A stretch of DNA of 64,000 nucleotides from CAITWD01 sp963842065 (lineage in GTDB: Bacteria; Actinomycetota; Thermoleophilia; Miltoncostaeales; Miltoncostaeaceae). Below, piece after piece: positions 9,084-18,366 of this stretch; within the stretch, counting starts at the first letter, position 1; every line of letters begins with the position of its first letter. A program made the translations under genes and the position numbers. The stretch covers positions 372,001 to 436,000 of the forward strand of contig CAWJEW010000002.1 in the NCBI GenBank assembly GCA_963842065.1, in the 5' to 3' direction. Below the pieces are notes generated by a model that made no database searches, was not told the origin of the DNA, and was given only the letters and a program-made list of their open reading frames with translations.

Positions 9084-9722
9084 GTGCGCCGGCGCGACCT
9101 GGGGATGGCGCGGATCCTGAGCTGGCGGGAGGCGATCCGGGCCAACGGGTCGAGCGCCAAGCAGGCCGACGCGGTCATGCGGACGCTGTCGGAGACCCTG
9201 GCCGACGCCGTGGACGCGGGCAAGCTGCCAACCAACCCGGCCGCAGGGATCTCCCGGCTGGCGACCGATCCAGTCCGGCGCGAGGCGCTGTCTGCCGAAC
9301 AGGCCGAGCGCATCCGGGCCGAGCTGCCGGCCTTGCGCGACCAGGCGTTCTGGGGCCTGCTCTGCGTGGCCGGGCTGCGGACCGAGGAAGCAGTGGCGCT
9401 GCGCTGGTCGGACGTGCTGCAGGTGTCGCCGACCGGAGGCACGCTGACGATCGGCCGGGTGTTCGTGGCCCGTGAGTTCCGCGACACGACCAAGACGCGA
9501 AAGGGCCGCGACGTGCCGATCGTCGCGCCGCTGGGGGCCGACCTTACCGAGCCGCTGAAGTCGGTCGGGCTCGACACTGACGCGTGGGTCTGCCCCTCCA
9601 GGACAGGCACGCCGGTCAACCTGAGCAACTGGCGCTGGCGGGTGTTCCGACCAGCCACAATCGTCGCCGAGGTGCCCTCGGCGACGCCCCCCGTAGGGCG
9701 GCACACGTCCGGGCGTGGCCTG
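9084..9722 (+). pseudogene. Tyrosine recombinase fragment fused in frame to an excisionase-like HTH
   Basis: About 200 residues of an integrase: part of the SAM-like N-terminal domain (AILSWREAIRANGSSAKQAD) and the start of the catalytic domain (LLCVAGLRTEEAVALRWSDV, with the box-I arginine in GLR), then TTKTRKGRDVPI and the conserved W.L..F region. The frame then runs straight into the HTH protein beginning at 9723. The HxxR and tyrosine boxes are missing, so it cannot be an active recombinase. Its KTRKGRDVPIVAPL block matches the fragment at 18.9 kb, showing that both came from one family. Confidence 0.7.
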
Positions 9723-9980
9723 ATGGCCCGCCAGCCGCTGCGCGCCGACGACGTCATGACCGCCCGTGAGGTGGCCGAGCCGCTGCACGTCTCGCAGTCG
9801 ACCGTTGAGGACTGGGGGCGTCGCGGCGTCATCCCGTCCCGCAAGATCGGCCGCCATCGGATCTACATCCGGAGCCGGATCGAGGCGTTCCTGCTCGACG
9901 ACGGACCGCAAGAGACCACCTCTCCAACGGGGTCGCAGGCGGTCCGTCAGACAGCGTCGAGAAAGAACTCCATCCCGTAG
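9723..9980 (+). CDS. AlpA/Xis-like helix-turn-helix protein (HTH_17)
   Basis: About 85 residues from ATG 9723. TAREVAEPLHVSQSTVEDWG is an HTH, followed by the MerR-like wing RRGVIPSRKIGRHRIYIRSR and IEAFLLDD. This is the HTH_17 domain of excisionases and AlpA-type regulators. It normally sits beside an integrase, as here, and would direct excision or regulate the element. The DNA upstream is open in the same frame and fused to an integrase fragment, so the native start is uncertain. A second copy of the last third lies at 10560. Confidence 0.65.
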   Translation: MARQPLRADDVMTAREVAEPLHVSQSTVEDWGRRGVIPSRKIGRHRIYIRSRIEAFLLDDGPQETTSPTGSQAVRQTASRKNSIP

Positions 9981-10423
9981 CGCGGAGCTGCTTCGGCGTA
10001 TCTCGCGCTGACCTCGGCGACGTTGTCCGGCACTGGAGCGCTCAGGTCGTACGCACGCTCGAGCGTCTCTTCGAAGAACTTCTCGATCCCGGCGGGCGTG
10101 AACGTCAGGATCATGGTCATGAGCTGATCCGAGTGGTTGTGGAAGCAGTGCAGGCGGCCACGCGGGATGTTCACGAAGTCACCCGGCCCCGCTTGGACCC
10201 AATGATCCTCAAGGAAGAACGACGGCGCGCCGTCGAGGACATAGAAGGTCTCGTCCTCGAACGCATGGGTGTGCGGCGGCGGCCCGCCCCCTGGCGGCAC
10301 GATTGCGAGCATCGAAAAGTAGGCACCGTCAGACTGCTCACCGGTGACCAGGAATGTGTAGATGTCGCCGGGACCCCAGAAGGACGCCCCTACCGAGGCC
10401 GCCTGATGAAATATCGTCGCCAT
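9947..10423 (-). CDS. Cupin-domain protein
   Basis: A 158-residue single-domain cupin (cupin_2 type). Metal-binding pattern: PPHTHAFEDETFYVLDG (motif 1, H-x-H...E) and GDFVNIPRGRLHCFHN (motif 2, final H). This fold covers small dioxygenases, isomerases and binding proteins, and the substrate cannot be told. The start is ATG 10423 with GAGGGG about nine bases upstream. Its 3' end overlaps the 3' end of the HTH gene on the other strand by 34 bases. Complete and in good order. Confidence 0.82.
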   Translation of the reverse strand: MATIFHQAASVGASFWGPGDIYTFLVTGEQSDGAYFSMLAIVPPGGGPPPHTHAFEDETFYVLDGAPSFFLEDHWVQAGPGDFVNIPRGRLHCFHNHSDQLMTMILTFTPAGIEKFFEETLERAYDLSAPVPDNVAEVSARYAEAAPRYGMEFFLDAV

Positions 10424-10559
10424 CGAGAGCCCCTCATCGAGTCGCATCGCCCGCCACCAAGCCAGAGGCAAACCCATGACAAGTCCGGCAGGTCGCTGAG
10501 ACAGGTGGCACGGTTCCGTTAGGTGTGCCTACACTCCTACGGGTACTTTCTTGCGTCAA

Positions 10560-10715
10560 GTCGGCAGGCGCCGGATCTCCCTCCGGGCCGAGATCGAGGC
10601 GTTCCTGCTCGACGACGAGCCCCAGGATGGCCGAGCCCGCCAAGCCGGTCCGCTAGGGAGGCCGTTTGGTACTCCCTCGCGGTACTCCCGGCCCAGATCT
10701 TACCCGGCTGGGTAA
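10560..10715 (+). pseudogene. Second AlpA/Xis-like HTH fragment
   Basis: Reads VGRRRISLRAEIEAFLLDDE and on to a stop. It matches IGRHRIYIRSRIEAFLLDDG at 9.9 kb, but the HTH itself is gone. It abuts the truncated membrane gene at 10.8 kb and is the likely cause of that truncation. Confidence 0.6.
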
Positions 10716-10796
10716 AGTCGGCCGGTGCTCCGGCGGGATCCGGTCGTCCCAATCCGCGCCCAGCGCACCTGACAGATCGACCCGCACCGCGCCCAC

Positions 10797-11043
10797 TCGC
10801 ATGACCACGGCGAGCGCCCCCCACGGCGGCGAGACCCGCTGGAACGGAGATCCACCACGATCCGAACACCGCGCCCACCACGGCGAGCGCGACTCCGATC
10901 GCGGCGATGAACGCCACGTAACCGGCCGCCGCCGTCTTCTCCATGATCAGAAAGATGCCGACAGGGCGCCACCTGAACGGCACGTACGCCAGTGCGCACC
11001 ACAGCAGCAGCAGAAACGCGACGGCGATACCAAACCCAGTCAT
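10797..11043 (-). pseudogene. Membrane protein cut at its C-terminus by element DNA
   Basis: The first 80 residues look genuine: MTGFGIAVAFLLLLWCALAY, then PFRWRPVGIFLIMEK and a second hydrophobic stretch (GYVAFIAAIGVALAVVGAVF) ending GSWWISVPAGLAAVG. After that the frame becomes Arg/Gly-rich and merges with the HTH fragment DNA. The start at 11043 has GAGGTG upstream. It resembles the N-terminal membrane anchor of some actinobacterial alpha/beta hydrolases, but I cannot confirm that. Confidence 0.5.
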
Positions 11044-11187
11044 GACCGGCACCTCGATGCTCAGCCGGAGGTCGTCACGGTCCCGTCGGAGAAAGCACGA
11101 CGCAAGACCGGCGAAGCCGACAGATCTTCATGTTCCGCTGATGGGGCCCCACGCGCACTTCGACCACTTGCAAGGCGCAAATCTGGT

Positions 11188-11571
11188 TTAGCTCTTGCCG
11201 GTCAGGCGGTTGATCTCCCGCTGAATCTCAGTTTCGGAAATCGGCCGGTGCCGGAACGTGACCCACGCGTCGATGGCAAGGATCAGGCCCATTCCGACAA
11301 GCGGGTAGATGATCCAAATGTTCCAGACATGCGGCGTGCCCGAGCTCTGGCTAAAGCCGTCGGTGGGCCAGCCTCCCGCATTGTTGTACTCCCCGACTGC
11401 CCAGATCACGATCAGAAACACGCTCGCGGCGGCGAATGCGACCGCCAAGCGTTGGAACGCGCGCTTGCGCTTGATCTGCTGGATCGCCAGCTCGCGAACC
11501 TTGTCGTTGCCTGAACTCAGGGAAACCGCGCCCGTGTCGGCCAAATCGTCGTCCCTGAAGCGTCGGAACAT
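11188..11571 (-). CDS. Small two-TM membrane protein
   Basis: A 127-residue protein. A polar N-terminus ends in a basic patch (QIKRKRAF), followed by membrane segment 1 (LAVAFAAASVFLIVIWAVGE), a Gly/Asn loop, segment 2 (WIIYPLVGMGLILAIDAWV), and a tail ETEIQREINRL. The layout fits 2TM-type proteins (pfam13239), which are often linked to histidine kinases. I start at ATG 11571 (GGAGCGAGG upstream). No function inferred. Confidence 0.65.
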   Translation of the reverse strand: MFRRFRDDDLADTGAVSLSSGNDKVRELAIQQIKRKRAFQRLAVAFAAASVFLIVIWAVGEYNNAGGWPTDGFSQSSGTPHVWNIWIIYPLVGMGLILAIDAWVTFRHRPISETEIQREINRLTGKS

Positions 11572-11818
11572 TGCCTCGCTCCCTGCCCCCTCGACGATCA
11601 TTTTAGGCGGGTGCGGAGCGCGTCGGCATCAGGAGTTTGACCCGATATCGGGCGCGCCCTGCCGTCCGCGCGCTCTTCGGGCATACCGCTACTCGTCCAC
11701 CCCCAGTTCCCCCCTGACCTCGCGGTGTCCAACGCACTGGATCGAATCCACAGCGCAAGGGATGGTCGATCCGTCAGTCGCGTAACCGCGGACCGGGCAT
11801 TCGGCGGGATCTGCGGCC

Positions 11819-11990
11819 TCAACGTCCGAGCTCCGGGGTTTCATGGCCAACGAGCTCGGCCTCTTTGCGAACGACGTCGGCCTTCAGTTCCGCGATGGCC
11901 TGCATGAAGACGTCGTGGGTGATGACGTCCACGGCCCGCCGCGTCGGCGCGTCAAGGCCTATCAGCCGCGCCTGACGCCCGTGGTCCTCA
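11819..11990 (-). pseudogene. C-terminal fragment of the repeated small HTH family (copy A)
   Basis: Reads ARLIGLDAPTRRAVDVITHD then VFMQAIAELKADVVRKEAEL. The same block recurs at 13.0, 15.1, 19.2, 28.1 and 31.3 kb. In the full-length family an N-terminal HTH precedes it, and such an HTH is seen alone at 21.8 kb. Likely a terminase-small-subunit-like phage or island protein, by inference. Confidence 0.6.
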
Positions 11991-12080
11991 GCAGCTGCGC
12001 GATTGCCCGGAGCGCGAGACGACGCTCGCACGGGCGACTGACACGCTGCTGGCTACGGTCGGACCCCTCGACCCGAGTGC

Positions 12081-12794
12081 CTACGCGATTCCGGGCGCGG
12101 TGTCAGAGCGCGAGTTTCCGCGTCTCAGCAAGATGACACTGCTCGCTAGGACGAAGATCAGGAGGAGCACGAACCCGGCGACATCGACGACGACCCCAAA
12201 CGTGGCGATGACGCCGCCCAGCGTGAAGGCTTGAAGGAACAAGAGAATCCCGGCGAGGATTGACACCCAGCCGAGCCAGCGCGGCAGGACGCGTCTCTCG
12301 AGCACGAGCAGGCCCGTTGCAACGGCGAAGAGGCTGCCGAAGAGGTCCCCCACGCTGTCGAGGGCAAAGGTCACCAGGTATAGCGTGTAGCTCACGCCCT
12401 GATCGTGTTGAGCCCCGAAGGACGCGAGCTTCGATCCGACCAAGCCGGTAATGCCAATGTCGCTGACGGCGTGCAGGGCAACAAAGAACACTCCGCCCAT
12501 AAGCACCAACGGGCCAAGGAACCCGGCCCGATCAGGGTCGCCGCGCAGCAGGCGGTGCAGCCTGCTCAGGTAGATCGGAAATGCGGCGGCGTAGACGACC
12601 GACAGGTATGCGATCACCAACAGCCGCTCCTGGTGGTCGGCGAGCGCGTTCGCAATCGTCGTCGCCGAGTCGGTCTGGCTTGCTGGGACTCCGATCGCGA
12701 CCACGACCTCCGCCGCCAGCGCGACAACGAAAACGATGCCTGCCACCCAGACATACCGTTCCCATGCCCTTGATGACGGCGACGCTACCACCAT
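12081..12794 (-). CDS. Six-TM integral membrane protein (DUF4386-like)
   Basis: 237 residues with about six hydrophobic segments, beginning RYVWVAGIVFVVALAAEVVV, and separated by short loops. The SDIGITGLVGSKLASFGAQH loop is polar. The pattern resembles DUF4386 proteins of actinobacteria, but the match is loose. It lies between two fragments of the repeated HTH family. Start at ATG 12794; no strong ribosome site is visible. Confidence 0.65.
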   Translation of the reverse strand: MVVASPSSRAWERYVWVAGIVFVVALAAEVVVAIGVPASQTDSATTIANALADHQERLLVIAYLSVVYAAAFPIYLSRLHRLLRGDPDRAGFLGPLVLMGGVFFVALHAVSDIGITGLVGSKLASFGAQHDQGVSYTLYLVTFALDSVGDLFGSLFAVATGLLVLERRVLPRWLGWVSILAGILLFLQAFTLGGVIATFGVVVDVAGFVLLLIFVLASSVILLRRGNSRSDTAPGIA

Positions 12795-12972
12795 GCCAAC
12801 ATACGTCAGCCCTCAGGTGAACGCGAACTTCGACCGTCGGCCGCGGCCGAGCCGGACAGCGGCGGCAGCCACGATTTCGGCTGCCCCGGCGCACGCGAGC
12901 TGACCTATGCACTCTCGGCGGCGAGGCGCGGTCCGTGCTCGCTGCGCTCGACGGGCTAGGCAGGCTGACGCC

Positions 12973-13272
12973 CTAGGACCCATGGCGGGCGAGCTCTGCC
13001 TCCTTGCGGGCGACGTCGGCCTCGAGGTCGGCGATCGCCTGCAGGAACGCATCGTGCGTGATGACGTCCACAGCCCGCTGCGTCGGTGCGTCGAGGCCCA
13101 TGAGCCGCGCCTTGCGTTGCTGGACCCGAAGGAGTTGGGCGATCGCTTGGAGCCCTGGGCCGTCATCGGACCGCTGGCGCTCGACGACGCCCCACGGGTG
13201 CCGCGACATGCGGTCCATCTCCTCCAGCATGGCCTGCTTCATCTCGGCGGCGCCCCCCATGGTGATCGCCAC
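12973..13272 (-). CDS. Repeated small HTH-family protein, longest C-terminal copy (copy B)
   Basis: A 99-residue frame: EMKQAMLEEMDRMSRHPWG, then GLQAIAQLLRVQQRKARLMG, LDAPTQRAVDVITHD and a coiled tail ADLEADVARKEAELARHGS. It has its own stop and a plausible start, but lacks the N-terminal HTH that I believe belongs to the family. The long helix is probably an oligomerisation segment. Homologous fragments at 11.8, 15.1, 19.2, 28.1 and 31.3 kb make it the best-preserved copy of the C-terminal half. Assignment as terminase-small-subunit-like is inference. Confidence 0.55.
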   Translation of the reverse strand: MAITMGGAAEMKQAMLEEMDRMSRHPWGVVERQRSDDGPGLQAIAQLLRVQQRKARLMGLDAPTQRAVDVITHDAFLQAIADLEADVARKEAELARHGS

Positions 13273-13464
13273 TTGGCGCGTCGGCGCCGCGCGGTGATTG
13301 ACTACACATCCGCCCTGCCCGCGCCACCGATCGTCGTTGTTGCGGAGCTCAGACGGTCGCCAGGTGACGACGATGCGCGCGCGGTGTCGATTTCGGCGCC
13401 GGTCGTTCGTGGACAGCTATGAAGGGTTCGGCACGGAGCCGGGCCATCGCGAGAGGAGATCCCC

Positions 13465-13824
13465 ATGACGCAGTATCTGCTGTCGGTGCATTCGGTAGAA
13501 GGCGAGGCGCTGCCGTCGGCCGACGAAATGCGGCAGATGTACGCGGACGTCGAAGTGTTCAACGCAGAACTCCGGACGACTGGCGCCTGGGTGTTCGCGG
13601 GTGGACTTCACCCGGCGGACATGGCCACGGTCGTGCGGGTCAGCTCCGGCGACGTGCTGATGAGCGACGGCCCGTTCGCCGAGACGAAAGAGCAGCTCGG
13701 GGGGTTCTGGATCGTCGAGGCGAAGGATCTCGACACCGCGTTGGCGCTGGCCGCCAAGGGAGCGGCTGCCTGTAAGGCGCCGGTCGAGGTGCGGCCCTTC
13801 CAGGAGATGCCCGACGCCGAGTAG
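13465..13824 (+). CDS. YCII/DGPF-family protein
   Basis: A 119-residue protein starting MTQYLLSVHS and containing the diagnostic SDGPFAETKEQLGGFWIVEA. It has a ferredoxin-like fold of the YCII-related family. Genes of this type are the standard companions of ECF42 sigma factors, and the sigma gene begins four bases after this stop, so the two form an operon. The ribosome site GAGAGGAG precedes the start. Its likely role is as effector or partner of the sigma factor; the biochemistry is not known. Confidence 0.92.
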   Translation: MTQYLLSVHSVEGEALPSADEMRQMYADVEVFNAELRTTGAWVFAGGLHPADMATVVRVSSGDVLMSDGPFAETKEQLGGFWIVEAKDLDTALALAAKGAAACKAPVEVRPFQEMPDAE

Positions 13825-13828
13825 CGGC

Positions 13829-15083
13829 ATGGACAGCCCGGCTCCTTCGAGCGTTGAGCGGACGTTTCGGCTCGAATTCGGTCGGGCGGTGGCAACCCTG
13901 GTCCGCCTCTTCGGTGATATCGAGCTCGCCGAGGAGGCGGTCCAGGACGCCTTCGTCGTGGCCCTCCAGCGCTGGCCGACGTCCGGAGTACCACCGAACC
14001 CGGGTGGGTGGATCCTCACCACCGCCAGGAACCGGGCGATCGACCGGCTCCGGCGGGAGGCCTCACGCCACGACCGCCACATCGAGGCCTTCCGAATCCA
14101 CCAGGGCACCGAGCCATTGGAAGTGGGACCCGTGGAAGACGATCGCCTCCGTCTGATCTTCACATGCTGCCACCCATCACTGGCAACCGACGCCCAGGTG
14201 GCACTGACGCTCCGGCTCCTGGGGGGCCTCGAGACCGGCGAGATCGCGCGAGCCTTCCTCGTCTCCGGAGACGCCATGGCGCAACGGCTCGCCCGAGCGA
14301 AGCGCAAGATCCGGGCGGCCCACATTCCGTACCGCGTCCCGGAGGACACGGAGCTCCCCGGCCGTCTTTCCCCGGTGCTGGCTGTGGTCTATCTGATCTT
14401 CAATGAGGGGTACCTCGCCACGGCCGGTGACGACCTGCTACGAGCCGACCTGAGCCGTGAGGCGATCCGCCTCGCGGGTCTGCTGGCCGAATTGATGCCC
14501 GATGAGCCCGAAGTGCAGGGCCTCTTCGCGCTACTCATGTTGACCGAAGCGCGCCGCGCGGCCCGGGTGGCTCCCGATGGTTCGCTGATCCTCCTCCCCG
14601 ACCAGGACCGATCGATGTGGGATCGGAAATTGATCACCAGGGGGCACGTGGTCGTGGCCGCATGCATCCGCCGTAACCAGCCCGGCCCATATCAACTCCA
14701 AGCCGCGATCAACGCGGTGCACACCGACGCACCGTCGGCCGCCGAGACGGATTGGGGGCAGATTCTTCAGCTCTACGAGCAGTTGTACGCAATTTCGCCG
14801 ACACCGATCACGGCCCTCAACCGCGCTGTTGCCGTGGCCGAGGTGCATGGCGCTGCTGCAGGGTTGGCGGAGATCGAGGGCCTCGACTTGGCCGGGTACT
14901 ACCTCCTCCATGCCACCAGGGCGGACCTGCTTCGACGTCTCGGGCGACAGCGCGAGGCGGCTAACCGCATATGACCGTGCGCTTGCCCTCGTCACCAATT
15001 CCGCGGAGCGCCGCTTCCTGGAGAGCCGACGCCTATCACTGCGGCCGGGCGATCCCATCGGGGAGCCCTCCGCCGGACCCTAG
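13829..15083 (+). CDS. ECF42-type RNA polymerase sigma factor with a late frameshift
   Basis: Region 2 covers residues about 15-85 (VATLVRLFGDIELAEEAVQD, RAIDRLRREA) and region 4 about 115-170 (LRLLGGLETGEIARAFLVSG). A long C-terminal TPR-like domain follows (VVYLIFNEGYLATAGDDLLR, RNQPGPYQLQAAINAVHTD). This is the ECF42 group, which sits beside DGPF proteins as here. The first frame stops at 14974 after REAANRI, but the other frame continues AYDRALALVTNSAERRFLES, exactly the family's ending, to 15083. A one-base indel near 14962 therefore either removes the last 35 residues or is a sequence error. Most of the protein is intact. Confidence 0.85.
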
Positions 15084-15199
15084 GCATGTCGGTCCAGCTC
15101 GGCCTCCTCGCGGGCGACGTCGGCCTCGAGCTCGGCGATCGCCTCCATGAAGACGTCGTGGGTGATGACATCCACAGCGCGCCGCGTCGGCGCGTCCGG
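15080..15199 (-). pseudogene. Repeated small HTH-family fragment (copy C)
   Basis: Reads DAPTRRAVDVITHDVFMEAI then AELEADVAREEAELDRHA and stops. It is the same C-terminal block as copies A and B. Confidence 0.6.
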
Positions 15200-15312
15200 T
15201 GAGTGTTAACGCCAACACCGCGACCAATGGCGGCGGGATCTTCAACACGGGCACGCTCGTCGCCCGCCGTCGGGGACGTGTACAGCAACACGCCGAACAA
15301 CATCGTCGGCTA
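15199..15312 (+). pseudogene. End of a right-handed beta-helix (pectin-lyase-like) protein
   Basis: VNANTATNGGGIFNTGTL, then after a frame change GDVYSNTPNNIVG and a stop. GGGI.N.GTL followed by N.PNNI.G is the usual ending of secreted parallel beta-helix repeat proteins. Only about 37 codons remain, abutting the HTH fragment. Confidence 0.45.
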
Positions 15313-15509
15313 ACCGCACTGTGTATCGGGAAGGTCCGCCCCTGGCGGGCCTTCCTGGGCTCCGGCCTTGAGCATGGGTGCAGTTGGGAGTCGTACGACC
15401 TGCCGAGCGCGAGCGACTCGCGGCGGCTCGTGCGACGTCCGACGCGTCTCCCGCATGGTCCCAGACCGCCCTGCATGGTCCTTAGACCGGTTCAGACCGA
15501 CCGCAGCGC

Positions 15510-15900
15510 GCCGGTTGTTGTCGCTTGAGCAAGGTCCCGACAACGCGGGCTCGAAGGCACGCGCAAAGGCTGCCGCGTGATCCGAGGCGGGCCGCGCGTG
15601 CAGGTAGCGCCCGGTGGTGGCCAGGGCGCTGTGGCCCATCGCCGCCTGGATCGTCACCAGGTCGAGCCCGACGCGGCCAGCAGCGAGCCGTAGGTGTGGC
15701 GCAGGTCGTGCAGGCCCACCGTGTGCGTGCCATCCGTGTCGAGGCGACCGGCGTCCGTGCGGCGCCGTACGAGCGCCCGCCAGGCCGGCTCCGGGCACAT
15801 CGGCTCTGTCTCGCGGCGCCTCAGGGCGTGTTCGCGTAGCTCCGCAACAGGCACCGACCTTCGGGTGCGGCGTTGGCCGCTCGTGTCGGCGGCGTGATGC
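15510..15900 (-). pseudogene. Tyrosine recombinase C-terminal half, frameshifted (copy 4)
   Basis: One frame gives LRRRETEPMCPEPAW and HTVGLHDLRHTYGSLLAASG, with the HxxR box. A second frame then gives VGLDLVTIQAAMGHSALATT, GRYLHARP with the catalytic Tyr, and the tail SDHAAAFARAFEP. One indel near 15665 separates them. This is the most complete view of the C-terminal half of the recombinase whose tail is scattered through the window. Confidence 0.75.
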
Positions 15901-15912
15901 CGGCGGGGTGGC

Positions 15913-18366
15913 TCACGTCGGGGTGCGCGACGCGGGGTTGTCCTCGGCGCCCCACAGGTCGCCGACGACGGTGGCAATGGCGTCCACGCAGGCGTCAAGC
16001 GGCACGACCGTCGAGTCGATAATCACGTGGTACAGATCGGGATCGTCGAGGGCGCGTCCATACCAGCGACGGACATAGTCGGTGCGCATGCCGTCAATCT
16101 CGTGCAGCTGCTGCCATGCCGCTGCCGGGTCGATACCCTGTTCGCGGGCGACCCTGGCGGCCCGGGATTCGGCCGGACCGTCCAGGCGGACGTGAAGGGC
16201 GCCGGGGTACGAGGCCAGCACCACGGCGCCGGCACGTCCCAGGACGACGCCTCCGGTTCCGGAGGCCACCTCCCAGAGCACGTTCTCGTTGGCTTGGCGA
16301 AACGCCTGCTCATCGTTGGACGGTGGGCTCTGCACGCCAGCCACCCCGAATGAGACCGGGGTGCCGATCGCACTCACGAGCGCGCGGATGACCTCTCCCT
16401 GGGCATGTTCATCGTGGGCCATGGCGGCATCGAGAGAGACGCCCAGTTGCTCGGCCACGTGACGAGGGATTGCCCGGTCGAAGAAGTCGAGTCCCAGGCG
16501 CCTCGCCAGCTCCGGTGCCACCTCGCTTCCGCCGGCACCGAACGAGCCGGAGATGGTGACGATCCGGGGCAGGTGCTCTCCGAGCGCGCGCGACGGTCCA
16601 ATCACAGCGCCCCTTTGGGTCGCGGGCGCCAGGATCACCTCGGCGGAGACGGGCGCCAGGGCCTCCACTCGGCCGACCGGCTGCACGGCGGCCGGAACAG
16701 CCTGGGGCGCAGGTCTTCCACCCCGCAGCCACGAGGCGGCCGCGGCAATCAGGCAGATCACCATGGCGAAGGTGAACACGATGGACAGGCCGTAAAGAAA
16801 CGAGCTGGAGATGAGGTCCGCGAAGAACGTGGGCGAGGTCAGTGCCGCCTGATGGGCGGGCGACAAGGTCGCCAGGGTCGGGCCGAGCAGGGTGCTCATG
16901 GGGTTGTAGCCCAAGAAGGCGGCAAAGAGCACCGAAACCGGCGACAGATGGGCCACCTTGGCGGCATCGGCCGACGACACACCTTGGGCCACCAGGCCGT
17001 GGGTGAGGGCGGCGGGCAAGTCGGAGACCAATCCCACGATCATGATGGTGAAGAACAGTCCGATCGAGAGTGTCATCCCGGCGTTCTGGAAGGTCGAGCG
17101 CATGCCCGAGGCGATCCCCCGCTCGTTGGCCGGGACCGAGTTCATGATGCCGGCGGTATTCGGTGCCGCAAACAGGCCCATGCCCAGACCATTCAGGAGC
17201 AGCAGCAGGGCGAACCACTGGTAGGAAAAGTTGGCGGGCAACAGCGTCAGGAGACCGAAGCTGGCGGCCGCCGCGATCATCCCTCCGGTGGCAAAAGGTC
17301 GGGCCCCGTAGCGATCCGACAGCAGGCCGGAAATTGGCCCTGCAATCAAGAATCCGGCGGTCAGCGGCAGCATGTAGATCCCCGCCCACAATGGCGTGGA
17401 GGTGAAGCTGTAGCCATGCAGGGGCAGCCAGATACCTTGGAGCCAGATGACGAGCATGAACATCAGCCCGCCCCGGCTGATCGAGGCCAACAGCCCTGCG
17501 ACGTTCCCGGCGGCGAAGGCACGGATGCGAAACAGGCCGACGTCGAACATCGGCTGGGCCACCTTGGTCTCCACCACCACGAAGGCGACCAGCAGGGCGA
17601 CACCGCCGATAATGAGGCCGAGTACGAGGGGGTTGAGCCAGCCCATCGCGGCGCCCTGGTAGGGCTGGAGGGCGTACGTGATCCCCACCAGGACAGCGAT
17701 CAGGCCGACGCCAAACAGTGCATTGCCGGGCACGTCCACGCGGCCGCCTTCGACCGTGCCGATCTCCCGAAGGCTCCGGTACGCCCAGACCGTCCCCACC
17801 AGACCGATTGGCACCGAGACGTAGAAGATGAGATGCCAATCCACGACGGCCAGGAGCCCGCCGACAACCAGGCCGATGAAGGACCCGGCGATACCTGCCA
17901 CCGAGTTGATGCCGAGCGCCATGCCTCGCTCGTGCTCCGGGAACGCATCGGTGATGATGGCCGCGGAGTTGGCCATGAGCATCGCGCCACCCACGCCCTG
18001 GACGATCCGCATCGCGATCAGGTAGATCGCCGCAGCCGATCCGCCGAAGTAGGTCAGCGACGCGGCCAGCGAGCCGATGGTGAAGATGGCAAAGCCGAGG
18101 TTGTAGATCTTTACACGCCCGAACATGTCGCCGATCCGCCCGAAGGTCACCACGAGGACCGCGACGACGACCATGTAACCCATCAGCATCCACAGCAGGT
18201 AGCTCGTGTTGGCGGGCACCAGCGGGTTGAGGTCGATCCCACGAAAGATCGCCGGGAGCGAGATCAACACGATCGACGCGTCGATGGTGGCCATCAACAT
18301 GCCGAGGGTCGTGTTGGAGAGCGCGACCCACTTGTAGTTGTCCGATGTCTGCGAATCCGCCGCCAT
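15913..18366 (-). CDS. DHA2-family MFS transporter fused to a cytidylate-kinase-like domain
   Basis: 817 residues. Residues 1 to about 550 are a 14-TM drug:H+ antiporter (opening NTTLGMLMATIDASIVLISL; motif A-like GRIGDMFGRVKIYNLGF; MRIVQGVGGAMLMANSAA). A linker (about 550-600) leads to a soluble domain of about 215 residues: RIVTISGSFGAGGSEVAPEL (P-loop), LDFFDRAIPRHVAEQLGVSL, VVLGRAGAVVL, and HVRLDGPAESRAARVAREQG. This is the cytidylate kinase-2 (pfam13189) type, in which DR.I...A and the R..RV residues bind nucleotide. The fusion has no internal break, so it is a single polypeptide in this sequence. Substrate is unknown. The nucleotide-binding domain could sense or modify a ligand at the inner face. 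Confidence 0.88.
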   Translation of the reverse strand: MAADSQTSDNYKWVALSNTTLGMLMATIDASIVLISLPAIFRGIDLNPLVPANTSYLLWMLMGYMVVVAVLVVTFGRIGDMFGRVKIYNLGFAIFTIGSLAASLTYFGGSAAAIYLIAMRIVQGVGGAMLMANSAAIITDAFPEHERGMALGINSVAGIAGSFIGLVVGGLLAVVDWHLIFYVSVPIGLVGTVWAYRSLREIGTVEGGRVDVPGNALFGVGLIAVLVGITYALQPYQGAAMGWLNPLVLGLIIGGVALLVAFVVVETKVAQPMFDVGLFRIRAFAAGNVAGLLASISRGGLMFMLVIWLQGIWLPLHGYSFTSTPLWAGIYMLPLTAGFLIAGPISGLLSDRYGARPFATGGMIAAAASFGLLTLLPANFSYQWFALLLLLNGLGMGLFAAPNTAGIMNSVPANERGIASGMRSTFQNAGMTLSIGLFFTIMIVGLVSDLPAALTHGLVAQGVSSADAAKVAHLSPVSVLFAAFLGYNPMSTLLGPTLATLSPAHQAALTSPTFFADLISSSFLYGLSIVFTFAMVICLIAAAASWLRGGRPAPQAVPAAVQPVGRVEALAPVSAEVILAPATQRGAVIGPSRALGEHLPRIVTISGSFGAGGSEVAPELARRLGLDFFDRAIPRHVAEQLGVSLDAAMAHDEHAQGEVIRALVSAIGTPVSFGVAGVQSPPSNDEQAFRQANENVLWEVASGTGGVVLGRAGAVVLASYPGALHVRLDGPAESRAARVAREQGIDPAAAWQQLHEIDGMRTDYVRRWYGRALDDPDLYHVIIDSTVVPLDACVDAIATVVGDLWGAEDNPASRTPT

